Shown: piece by piece, positions 1 through 6,337 of the stretch
How the letters are laid out: each line of letters opens with the position of its first letter
Numbering within the stretch: the first letter of the stretch is position 1
From: Actinomycetota bacterium
Lineage (GTDB): Bacteria; Actinomycetota; Thermoleophilia; Solirubrobacterales; Solirubrobacteraceae
Assembly (NCBI GenBank): GCA_903970315.1
Contig: CAJCIJ010000361.1
Coordinates: 1-13,223 of the forward strand
Direction: 5' to 3'
DNA: 13,223 bases
Position numbers and translations under genes: made by a program
The notes under the pieces: generated by a model
What the model saw: the letters and a program-made list of their open reading frames with translations, nothing else
The model's database searches: none
What the model was told of the DNA's origin: nothing

Positions 1-67
1 CCAGATTGGGCCCCCAGTGACCCAGGCCCGCCACACCGATCCGCACCCTCTCGGCATCGGCACTCAT
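1..67 (-). CDS. Gfo/Idh/MocA-family oxidoreductase, N-terminal fragment (runs off left edge)
   Basis: Only the first 22 codons are present. The ATG is at 65-67 on the minus strand and overlaps the wecB stop codon as ATGA, which implies translational coupling. The peptide begins MSADAERVRIGVAGLGHWGP and continues N-L. GxGxWGPN right after a short beta strand is the typical Rossmann NAD(P)-binding start of the Gfo/Idh/MocA dehydrogenases (VGxGYWGPN in many sugar-nucleotide dehydrogenases). Coming directly after a UDP-GlcNAc 2-epimerase, it probably oxidises a nucleotide sugar or related sugar in surface-polysaccharide synthesis. That role is inferred from context. The family call rests on one motif, so the substrate and exact subfamily are open. 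Confidence 0.72.
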   Translation of the reverse strand, partial: MSADAERVRIGVAGLGHWGPNL

Positions 68-1209
68 TGGCTGCCTGCGATGCCGCGCTCCGCGACGAAG
101 GTGTCGATCGCCTCCACGCAGCGCTCGGCGGCATGGCCGTCGCCGTACAGTGGCGGGCGCTCGGCGGGCGGTTTGCCGCCAAGTGCCGCTGCGATCGCGT
201 CGCGGTCGAGGTCCACGAGCGTGTTCCAACCGGTCTGGACCGTCTCAACCCACTCGGTGGTGTCGCGCAGCGTCAGGCAGGGCACGCCCGCAAGGTACGC
301 CTCCTTCTGGACGCCTCCCGAGTCGGTCAGCACTGCGCGGGCCTGGCAGACCAGGGCGCTGAACGCGGCGTAGGACAGCGGCTCGGTGACGTGTACGCCC
401 GCGGCGCCTTCCAGCGTCGACCGCAGGCCGGCCTCATCCAGGCGCTTGCGCGTGCGCGGGTGCAGCGGGAGGACGATGGGCCCGTAGGAGCCGTCGGCTG
501 CCAGCGCGGTCGTCAGCGCGACGAGCGTCGCCAGCCGCTCGGGTACATCAACGTTGCCCGCACGGTGGGCGGTCAGCACCAGAAAGCCCCCCGGTCGGAC
601 ACCCAGGGCGTCCAGAGTGGCCCCGGAGGCGGCGGCGCGGGGCTGCCACTGCATGGCCACGTCGACCATCACGTCGCCCACCACAGACACCTGCGGCGTT
701 TTGGCCTCGGCACCTGCCGACGGCTGGCGCACACCAATACCCTCGGCGGCCAGGTTGGCGGCGGCCGAGTGCGACGGGCACAGCAGCAGGTCGGCGACGT
801 GGTCGACGAGCACGCGGTTTAGCTCCTCGGGCATGGCGCGATCGAACGAGCGCATGCCGGCCTCGACATGGATCACGGGACGCCGGGCTCCAGCAGCGGC
901 CAGCGCCCCGGCAAGGGTCGAGTTGGTGTCGCCGTATACGAGCACAGCCCCGGCGTCGCTCTCGGCGACGATGGGCTCAAGCGCGCTGAGCATGCGCGCG
1001 GTCTGGGAGGTGTTGGACCCGCCCGCGATTGACAGCTGGCGGTCGGGCTCGGCCAGTCCAAGCTCTGAGAAGAACACCGCCGAGAGCGCATCGTCGTGGT
1101 GCTGGCCGGTGTGCACAAGAACCTCGTCGTGGCGCTCGCGGAGTCTGCCCGAGACCGCTGCCGCCTTGATGAACTGGGGCCTGTTGCCCACGACCGTGAG
1201 GATGCGCAC
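64..1209 (-). CDS. wecB: UDP-N-acetylglucosamine 2-epimerase (non-hydrolysing)
   Basis: Cytosolic enzyme interconverting UDP-GlcNAc and UDP-ManNAc, which supplies ManNAc-type sugars for cell-surface glycans. The 381 residues match the usual family length. Visible hallmarks are GNRPQFIKA (8-16), HTGQHHD (33-39), YGDTNSTLAG with the catalytic-type Asp94, HVEAGMRSFDRAMPEELNR with Glu116 and Glu129, LTAHRAGNVD with His215, LPLHPRTRK (247-255), and a C-terminal SGGVQKEAYLAGVPCLTLRD block that binds the nucleotide. These correspond to the Asp/Glu/Glu/His set known from E. coli WecB. The start is a GTG; the protein begins right at the MRILTVVGNRPQ strand, so a longer form is unlikely. It lies 41 bp after sdhE and overlaps the next gene by 4 bp (ATGA). 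A TAGGCT hexamer nine bases before the GTG may give it its own leaderless promoter. Complete and well conserved. Confidence 0.95.
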   Translation of the reverse strand: MRILTVVGNRPQFIKAAAVSGRLRERHDEVLVHTGQHHDDALSAVFFSELGLAEPDRQLSIAGGSNTSQTARMLSALEPIVAESDAGAVLVYGDTNSTLAGALAAAGARRPVIHVEAGMRSFDRAMPEELNRVLVDHVADLLLCPSHSAAANLAAEGIGVRQPSAGAEAKTPQVSVVGDVMVDVAMQWQPRAAASGATLDALGVRPGGFLVLTAHRAGNVDVPERLATLVALTTALAADGSYGPIVLPLHPRTRKRLDEAGLRSTLEGAAGVHVTEPLSYAAFSALVCQARAVLTDSGGVQKEAYLAGVPCLTLRDTTEWVETVQTGWNTLVDLDRDAIAAALGGKPPAERPPLYGDGHAAERCVEAIDTFVAERGIAGSQ

Positions 1210-1218
1210 TGACGCAGC

Positions 1219-1237
1219 AGCCTACCCAGCGGCTGGG
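1219..1237 (-). promoter_or_regulatory. Candidate -10 (TAGGCT) of wecB with adjacent palindrome
   Basis: On the minus strand TAGGCT (1219-1224) fits the TANNNT -10 pattern and is followed by exactly nine bases and then the GTG of wecB, the spacing expected of a leaderless transcript. Immediately upstream is a near-perfect palindrome, CCCAGC-G-GCTGGG (1225-1237). With a one-base centre it is more operator-like than terminator-like, although it also lies just after the sdhE stop. No -35 is evident. The assignment is inference from position. Confidence 0.35.
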
Positions 1238-1250
1238 CGGGCGGGTCCGC

Positions 1251-2153
1251 TCAGGCGGCCGATGCGACCACGGCGGACGTCCAGTCGATCACCGCGGTGG
1301 GCTTGACTATGTGCCTGCCCAGACCAAGCTCTGCCGGCTTTAGGCCCAGCGCAAGGCCCACCAGCTGCGGCAGGTGCAGGACGGGCATCCCGAGCTTGCG
1401 GCCGACGATGCCTTCGGCCAGCGGCTGCTGCATGTCCAGGTTCAGGTGACACAGTGGGCATGGCGTCACAAGGCAGTCGGCCTGCGCCTCGATCGCGTCG
1501 CCCAGGTGACGCCCGGCCTGTTTCAGCGAGGCCTCCTTGTTCATCGTGATGATGGGAAAGCCGCAGCATTTACGCGCGCCTGCGTACTCGGTGACAGTGC
1601 CGCCGAGCGCGTCGATCACCCGCTCGAGGTAGTGGTCGCGTGGCGTGGAGGCGTCGATGCCCAGACGGTGGCGGGGGCGCACGATGTAGCAGCCGTAGAA
1701 CGGTCCCACGCGCAGGTCTGTCAGGGGCCGCTTTACGCGGGCACTGAGTTCGTCCAGACCGATCTCCTCGACCAGCAGCCAGAGGAAGTTCTTGTTCGTC
1801 AGGCCCTTCTCATAGCTGAGGCCCTCGCCGGCGAGTGTCTCGTTGACGTGCTCGCGGTACTCCGCGTTTGCGTCCAGGCGCTCCTGGCACTCGCCCTGAG
1901 CGCCCTGGCAGGTGGAGCAGATGTTCATCATCATCTGTGCCCCGTCCACCCCCTGGGCCAGCGCGAACGTGCGCGCGTTGAGCGTGTCGGCGAGCTCCTG
2001 GTTGTGCTCGGCGATCACGCCGGCACCGCAGCAGTTGGCGCGATCGAGCTCGACCAGCTCGATGTCAAGCAGTGGCGCGACCTTGGCCATGGAGCCGTGC
2101 AGCTCGGGCGTAAAGCCGCGGCTGACGCATCCGGGCCAGTAGGCGACCTTCAC
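1251..2153 (-). CDS. sdhE: Succinate dehydrogenase/fumarate reductase CCG-domain (HdrB-like) subunit
   Basis: A 300-residue cysteine-rich protein with two copies of the CCG signature (C-Xn-CCG-Xn-CxxC): Cys9, Cys41-Cys42-Gly, Cys79/Cys82, then Cys155, Cys196-Cys197-Gly, Cys232/Cys235. This is the pattern of heterodisulfide-reductase subunit HdrB, where such motifs hold non-cubane [4Fe-4S] clusters, and of the third subunit of type-E succinate:quinone reductases. There is no transmembrane segment, so any membrane contact must be peripheral. The GTG start overlaps the sdhB stop (GTGA), and AGGGAG lies seven bases upstream, a good Shine-Dalgarno. It is last in sdhA-sdhB-sdhE and probably links the Fe-S chain to (mena)quinone or another acceptor. 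The name sdhE here means the type-E subunit, not the unrelated flavinylation factor; other schemes call it sdhC. A thiol:fumarate-reductase-like role is the main alternative. Confidence 0.87.
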   Translation of the reverse strand: MKVAYWPGCVSRGFTPELHGSMAKVAPLLDIELVELDRANCCGAGVIAEHNQELADTLNARTFALAQGVDGAQMMMNICSTCQGAQGECQERLDANAEYREHVNETLAGEGLSYEKGLTNKNFLWLLVEEIGLDELSARVKRPLTDLRVGPFYGCYIVRPRHRLGIDASTPRDHYLERVIDALGGTVTEYAGARKCCGFPIITMNKEASLKQAGRHLGDAIEAQADCLVTPCPLCHLNLDMQQPLAEGIVGRKLGMPVLHLPQLVGLALGLKPAELGLGRHIVKPTAVIDWTSAVVASAA

Positions 2154-3298
2154 TGCTGGTCTCCCTGGCGGCCGGGTGTAGGGGCCGCGCCCTCGTGCGC
2201 GTGGCCGTCAGGCTCGTCTTCGTCGTAGCCGGTCACGTAGAGGTTCAGCTCGTGCCGCTCGGCGCGGGTGCTGTGTCCCTTGCCCTCGACCCTGTCAAAG
2301 ATTGCGCGCACGGCGTCCAGGGCGGGCTTGGGCAGCTTGTGGCCAAACGCCGCCGTCTTGGGGTTGACCTTGCCGCGAATCAGCCCCTTCAAGACGACGG
2401 GCAGCGACGCCAGAAGCTCCTTGCCGGCCGCCGGGTGGAACTTGCCAAACCAGGAGTCACCGCCGTAGGAACGCGGCAGCAGCTCGGCCTCGTGCAACAG
2501 GCCGTAGCCGCGGACAAGCGTTGTGAAAGCCTGCTCGTGACGGCGGCCGTTGTTGGGGTCTTCGATGTCGTGGTCGGAGCCCGCCAGCCGCCGCAGTCGC
2601 ATGATCTGGCCCATTGGGTTGACCTCCTTGGGGCACGCCTGCACACACTTGAAGCAGTGGGTGCAGTCGTAGATCCCCAGAGGGTCATCGGCGAGGTCGT
2701 TGAGGCGCTCGAAATGCTGGTCGTCGCGCGGATCGCCGACAAAGCGGTAGGCCTTGGCCAGCGCTGCGGGCCCGATGAAGCCGGGGTCGACCTCCATCGA
2801 AAGGCAGTCCGACACGCAAGCGCCGCACTGGATGCACGCCATCGTCTGGGTCACGTCGACCATGCTCTCGCGCTCGACGATGTACTCGCGCTCGGGCACC
2901 GGCTGGCGGTTGATCAGCCACGGCGTGACGCGCCGGATCTTCTTCCAGTGGACCGCATCCATATCGACGATCAGGTCCTTGATCACGGGCATGTTGCCCA
3001 TCGGCTCGACCACGATCACGCCGTCGGAGCCGGCCTGAATCGAAGCCTCGCGGGCGTGATCGAGATGGGTGTTGCACGCAAGCCCGGGCTCGCCGTTGAT
3101 GCGGACCCCGCAGGAGCCACAGATGGCGGCGCGGCAGGAGCAGCGAATTCCGATCGAGCCGTCGGTGTGCGCCTTGGCCTGCAGGATGCCCTCAAGCACG
3201 GAGTGGTGCTCCTCGAGTTGTACGGTGTGCTGCTCCCAGTAGGCGCCCTCCCCGGACTCGGGGTCAAAGCGACGGAGCCTCAGTGTGAACTCGGCCAT
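2150..3298 (-). CDS. sdhB: Succinate dehydrogenase iron-sulfur subunit (type E, extended C-terminus)
   Basis: Electron-transfer subunit of 382 residues, against roughly 240 in ordinary SdhB. The N-terminal ferredoxin domain carries the 2Fe-2S ligands Cys55, Cys60, Cys63 and Cys75 (CRAAICGSCGVR...GLAC) plus an extra Cys53. The next cluster motif is C155-IQ-C158-GA-C161-VSD-C165. The third is C212-TH-C215-FK-C218-VQA-C222-P. Canonical SdhB has a non-Cys residue at the second position of this motif and binds 3Fe-4S; the Cys215 seen here predicts a second 4Fe-4S, as described for type-E enzymes. After the last cluster about 160 residues follow, with a charged, His-containing acidic tail. That extension is unusual and its role is unknown to me. 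The ATG lies 4 bp after the sdhA stop, and the stop overlaps the sdhE start. It passes electrons from FAD in SdhA to the CCG subunit. Confidence 0.92.
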   Translation of the reverse strand: MAEFTLRLRRFDPESGEGAYWEQHTVQLEEHHSVLEGILQAKAHTDGSIGIRCSCRAAICGSCGVRINGEPGLACNTHLDHAREASIQAGSDGVIVVEPMGNMPVIKDLIVDMDAVHWKKIRRVTPWLINRQPVPEREYIVERESMVDVTQTMACIQCGACVSDCLSMEVDPGFIGPAALAKAYRFVGDPRDDQHFERLNDLADDPLGIYDCTHCFKCVQACPKEVNPMGQIMRLRRLAGSDHDIEDPNNGRRHEQAFTTLVRGYGLLHEAELLPRSYGGDSWFGKFHPAAGKELLASLPVVLKGLIRGKVNPKTAAFGHKLPKPALDAVRAIFDRVEGKGHSTRAERHELNLYVTGYDEDEPDGHAHEGAAPTPGRQGDQQ

Positions 3299-3302
3299 GG
3301 CC

Positions 3303-4994
3303 TCAGTATGTCCTGACCTCGGGCTGCCACTGGGTAAACGTTACGTCGGAGTAGCTGATGTCCGGCCCGTCGTCGCCCCTGCGCAGCTCGATGTGCTTGA
3401 TCCACTCCTCGTCGTTTCGGTCCGGGTAGTCGGTGCGGAACTGGGCCCCGCGGGACTCGGTGCGCTCGATTGCGCCGACCACTGTGGCCTCGGCGCAGTC
3501 GATCATGTAGTCCAGCTCGATTGCGCCCAGCACATCCTGGTTGAAGACCGTACCGCGGTCGTCGATGTGAGCCGTTGCGGCCTCCTCGCGCAGCCGCTTG
3601 ACGGTCTCCAGGGCCGTGTTCAGTCCCTCGGCGTCGCGGTAGACGGCGACGTGTTTGTTCATGGTTGCGCCCAGCTCTGCCTTGATCGCCGATACACGCC
3701 GTCCCCCCGTGGGTCGCGCCAGGATCTGCGCGATCATGGCCTCCTGATCGCGCAGGTGTGAGTGCCCAACGGTGGGCATCGCCATGGCGGCGGCGCGCTT
3801 GGCCGCGTGTTCGCCGGCGCGCCGGCCGAAGATGAGCGTGTCAAGCAGCGAGTTTGCGCCCAGTCTGTTGCCGCCGTGCACCGACACGCACGCCACCTCC
3901 CCAGCCGCATACAGGCCCTCGATCGGGGTGGCACCGTCGACGTCGGTCTTGACGCCGCCCATGATGTAGTGCTGGCCGGGGCGGATCATGATCGGTTCGG
4001 TGGTGATGTCCACACCGGCGAAGTCGCGGCCCACGTTGACTATCTCGCGCAGCGCCTCCAGGATGCGCTTGCGGGGGACCTGGGTGATATCGAGGTAGAT
4101 GCCGTCCTTGTTCGCCCCCACGCCGCGGCCCTCCAGGATCTCGGTCTGCTCGGCGCGAGAGACCACGTCGCGTGAGGCCAGCTCGCGCTTGTTGGGGGCA
4201 TAACGTTCCATGAAGCGCTCGCCGTCGGAGTTCAGCAGGATGGCGCCCTCGCCGCGGGCGCCCTCGGTGATCAACAACCCGTTCTCCACGAGCGTGGTGG
4301 GGTGGTACTGGACCATCTCCATGTCCATCAGCGGCGCCCCGAGCCGGTAAGCCAGCGCGATCCCGTCGCCCGTGACGATCAGCCCGTTGGTGGTCGGGTA
4401 GTACGCCTGCCCCGCCCCGCCACACGCGAGGATGACGTTCTTGGCGCTGAATGCCTCAATGCGGCCCGTGCGCACGTCGCGGGCGACGGCGCCGCAGCAG
4501 CGGCCGTCGTCGTCGGCTACCAGTCCCGTCACGAACCACTCCTCGAAGCGGTCCACCTGCCCGGAGTGCTTGAGCAGCTGCTCGTAGAGCACGTGCAGGA
4601 TCGCCTGACCGGTGATGTCCGCCACATAGGCCGTGCGGTTCATCGATGCCCCTCCAAAGGCACGCAGATCCAGTTCGCCGCGGTCGTTGCGGTGGAACGT
4701 GACGCCGATGTGCTCCAGGTGCATGACCTCCTCGGGCGCTTCCGAGCACATCACCTCGATGGCATCCTGGTCGCCGAGATAGTCCGAGCCCTTGACTGTG
4801 TCGTAGGCGTGCGAGCGCCAGTCGTCGGTGGGGTCGATGGCGGCGTTGATCCCTCCTGCGGCGGCCACCGAATGCGAGCGCACGGGATGGACCTTGCTCA
4901 TCACCGCCACGTTCGCCCCCTGTTGAGCGGCGGCTAGGGCCGCGCGCTGACCGGCCAGCCCCGCGCCGATAATGAGGACGTCGTGTGACGGCAT
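3303..4994 (-). CDS. sdhA: Succinate dehydrogenase/fumarate reductase flavoprotein subunit
   Basis: Catalytic subunit of 563 residues for succinate/fumarate interconversion. The FAD-binding GAGLAG is at 10-15. His40 in [11 protein letters not shown] is the expected covalent FAD attachment site. Active-site elements are QYHPT (His230), TEGARGEG (Arg246), the RDVVSRA block (Arg274) and HYIMGG (His341), then [14 protein letters not shown] (372-385), which closes the flavin site. I start at the ATG at 4992-4994, because the reading frame stays open upstream but that stretch is Arg/Gly-rich out-of-frame coding of the protease gene's 3' end, with no SDH homology. TAGAGT ends eight bases before this ATG and no Shine-Dalgarno is seen, suggesting a leaderless mRNA. 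It is the first gene of sdhA-sdhB-sdhE, and no SdhC/SdhD-type haem anchor is encoded nearby. Whether it runs as SDH or FRD cannot be told from sequence. Confidence 0.95.
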   Translation of the reverse strand: MPSHDVLIIGAGLAGQRAALAAAQQGANVAVMSKVHPVRSHSVAAAGGINAAIDPTDDWRSHAYDTVKGSDYLGDQDAIEVMCSEAPEEVMHLEHIGVTFHRNDRGELDLRAFGGASMNRTAYVADITGQAILHVLYEQLLKHSGQVDRFEEWFVTGLVADDDGRCCGAVARDVRTGRIEAFSAKNVILACGGAGQAYYPTTNGLIVTGDGIALAYRLGAPLMDMEMVQYHPTTLVENGLLITEGARGEGAILLNSDGERFMERYAPNKRELASRDVVSRAEQTEILEGRGVGANKDGIYLDITQVPRKRILEALREIVNVGRDFAGVDITTEPIMIRPGQHYIMGGVKTDVDGATPIEGLYAAGEVACVSVHGGNRLGANSLLDTLIFGRRAGEHAAKRAAAMAMPTVGHSHLRDQEAMIAQILARPTGGRRVSAIKAELGATMNKHVAVYRDAEGLNTALETVKRLREEAATAHIDDRGTVFNQDVLGAIELDYMIDCAEATVVGAIERTESRGAQFRTDYPDRNDEEWIKHIELRRGDDGPDISYSDVTFTQWQPEVRTY

Positions 4995-5002
4995 GGGCGC
5001 CC

Positions 5003-5008
5003 ACTCTA
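5003..5008 (-). promoter_or_regulatory. Candidate -10 (TAGAGT) of the sdhA operon
   Basis: On the minus strand GGTTATAGAGT precedes sdhA; TAGAGT fits TANNNT and ends eight bases before the ATG. The eight bases are the palindrome GGGCGCCC and contain no ribosome-binding site. Transcription starting 7-9 bases after the -10 would begin at or next to the ATG, giving a leaderless mRNA. No convincing -35 hexamer is visible 16-18 bases upstream. Confidence 0.45.
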
Positions 5009-5069
5009 TAACCCAGCCGCACTCGCTGGCGTGGCGCGGGCGCTCCGAACACGCCGCCGACCCGGCGCC

Positions 5070-5084
5070 GGCACCCCCGGTGCC
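5070..5084 (-). terminator. GC hairpin at the end of the protease gene
   Basis: A perfect six-base inverted repeat GGCACC-CCC-GGTGCC starts on the last base of the protease gene's stop codon, and more GC-rich inverted sequence (GGCGCCGG) follows. On the transcribed strand this is a short tight hairpin directly after the TAG. There is no U-tract, so it would be a U-less or Rho-assisted terminator at best. It would separate the protease gene from sdhA, which fits a separate sdhA promoter downstream. Confidence 0.4.
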
Positions 5085-6247
5085 TAGGGCCCCGCGGAGA
5101 CCCTCAGGGCCTTGCGGATCTGGGCCAGTGTCACGACTCCGCGTAGCACCCCATCGCCGTCGACAGCCACCACACCGCCCCAACGGCCCAGCGCTTGCGA
5201 GCGCAGCACCGCCTCCAGCGGCTCGTCCTCGGCGATCCGCATGGGCTGCTCGGTATCGGTGTCGCCTTCGAGCACGTCGCTGACCGAAAGCGCCGGCCGG
5301 CCGGCCGCGATCTCGGCATCCAGGCGCTCGGAGCGCACCACGCCAAGGAAATGCCGCGCGCCGTCGACGACTGCAAACCACGGCTTGCGGTATCGCGCAA
5401 AGAACTGTTCGTGGGCGTCAAGCAGGCGCAGCTCCCCGGGGATGACCTCGGGCTCGCGGTCCATGATGTCGGCCACTGTCAGGCGCTGTATGCGCTGACC
5501 CACAGAGCCCTGCAGAACCGCTGCGTTGCCGCCCTGGTAGAGGAAGACGGCGAACAGCAGCAACAGCACCGCGACGACCTCAAGCTGGGGGTGGCTGAAG
5601 GCGTAGATGGCGCACATGCCAAGCGCGAACGCCACGCCCTGGCTGATGCGCCCCGTGATCCGCGCCGCGGCGTTGCGGTCGCCAGTGAGTTTCCAGAGGA
5701 TCGCCTGGGTCATCTGCGATCCGTCCAACGGATAGGCGGGCAGGACGTTCAGGGCGAGCACGAGCAGGTTTATGAGCATCAACAGCCCAAGCCACAGGAT
5801 CACGGGGCTGACGTGACCGTGTTCGACCACGGAGTCCAGCGGTCGGCCCTCCGCGATCCCTTCGCCGGCGATGATCGCCGCGACGACTATCAGCAGCGTC
5901 ACCGCCGGGCCGGCGGCAGCCACGCGGAACTGGGCGCCTGGTCCCTGGGGGGAGCCGGTGGTCCGCGTCACTCCCCCAAGCGCCCAGAGCTCGATGCCCA
6001 GCACCTCCATACCGTTGCGACGCGCCACGAGCGCATGGCCCAGCTCGTGCAGCACGAGCGAGGCAAAGAACGCCAGGACACTGGCCACAGTGACCACGAA
6101 GGTGGTCGTGTAGGAGCCTCCCAGGGCCCTGTGGACGATGCCTATGAAGAGGAAGATGTAAATGAACAGAACAAAGAACCAGCTCATCCCCACGCCAATG
6201 CGGATGCCGAAGATGCGCGCGAGCTGGATCGTGGGTCGGACTGGCAT
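5084..6247 (-). CDS. M50 site-2-type intramembrane metalloprotease with two CBS domains
   Basis: A 387-residue integral membrane protease of the Rip3/SpoIVFB-like branch. The zinc motif HELGH is at 67-71 inside a hydrophobic helix, and the third-ligand motif [10 protein letters not shown] is at 167-176 (Asp175). Hydrophobic segments lie near 22-40, 50-68, 110-130, 148-170 and 202-236. Two CBS modules follow at about 257-312 and 322-383, which in other proteins bind adenylates and may gate the protease by energy state. The likely substrate class is membrane-bound anti-sigma factors or other transmembrane peptides, but no candidate is adjacent. I chose the ATG at 6247, which has a strong GAGGTGG Shine-Dalgarno seven bases upstream. 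The alternative GTG at 6256 lies within that site. It begins 72 bp after aidB on the same strand, so read-through from aidB is possible. Confidence 0.92.
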   Translation of the reverse strand: MPVRPTIQLARIFGIRIGVGMSWFFVLFIYIFLFIGIVHRALGGSYTTTFVVTVASVLAFFASLVLHELGHALVARRNGMEVLGIELWALGGVTRTTGSPQGPGAQFRVAAAGPAVTLLIVVAAIIAGEGIAEGRPLDSVVEHGHVSPVILWLGLLMLINLLVLALNVLPAYPLDGSQMTQAILWKLTGDRNAAARITGRISQGVAFALGMCAIYAFSHPQLEVVAVLLLLFAVFLYQGGNAAVLQGSVGQRIQRLTVADIMDREPEVIPGELRLLDAHEQFFARYRKPWFAVVDGARHFLGVVRSERLDAEIAAGRPALSVSDVLEGDTDTEQPMRIAEDEPLEAVLRSQALGRWGGVVAVDGDGVLRGVVTLAQIRKALRVSAGP

Positions 6248-6286
6248 GGCTACCACCTCAATGGTAGGGCCGGCGGGGCGCCATTG

Positions 6287-6312
6287 GGACGCTTCGCCAC
6301 CGGGATGCGTCC
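6287..6312 (-). terminator. Possible hairpin between aidB and the protease gene
   Basis: A perfect six-base inverted repeat GGACGC...GCGTCC with a 14-base loop sits 8 bases past the aidB stop. The loop is occupied by one copy of the 13-base direct repeat described separately. There is no U-tract. It may be a weak terminator or incidental; strength is uncertain. Confidence 0.25.
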
Positions 6313-6337
6313 GGCGCGGCTACGCCACCGGGATGTG
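6291..6337. repeat. Imperfect tandem duplication across the aidB stop codon
   Basis: The 13-base sequence CGCCACCGGGATG occurs at 6295-6307 and again at 6323-6335, offset by 28 bases. Allowing two mismatches, the match extends to 19 bases (6291-6309 and 6319-6337). The right copy encodes the last aidB codons, with its GCTA part holding the stop; the left copy is noncoding. It looks like a small tandem duplication of the gene's 3' end. Confidence 0.7.

Noticed and set aside
2195..3316. Long plus-strand open frame (373 codons) opposite sdhB
   Set aside because: An antisense shadow typical of high-GC genes. It has no recognisable domain, while the opposite strand carries perfectly spaced Fe-S cysteine motifs.
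4995..5381. N-terminal extension of sdhA by 129 codons
   Set aside because: The open frame continues upstream but is Arg/Gly/Ala-rich and overlaps the 3' end of the protease gene in another frame. The FAD-binding strand begins directly at the ATG at 4994, the normal SdhA start.
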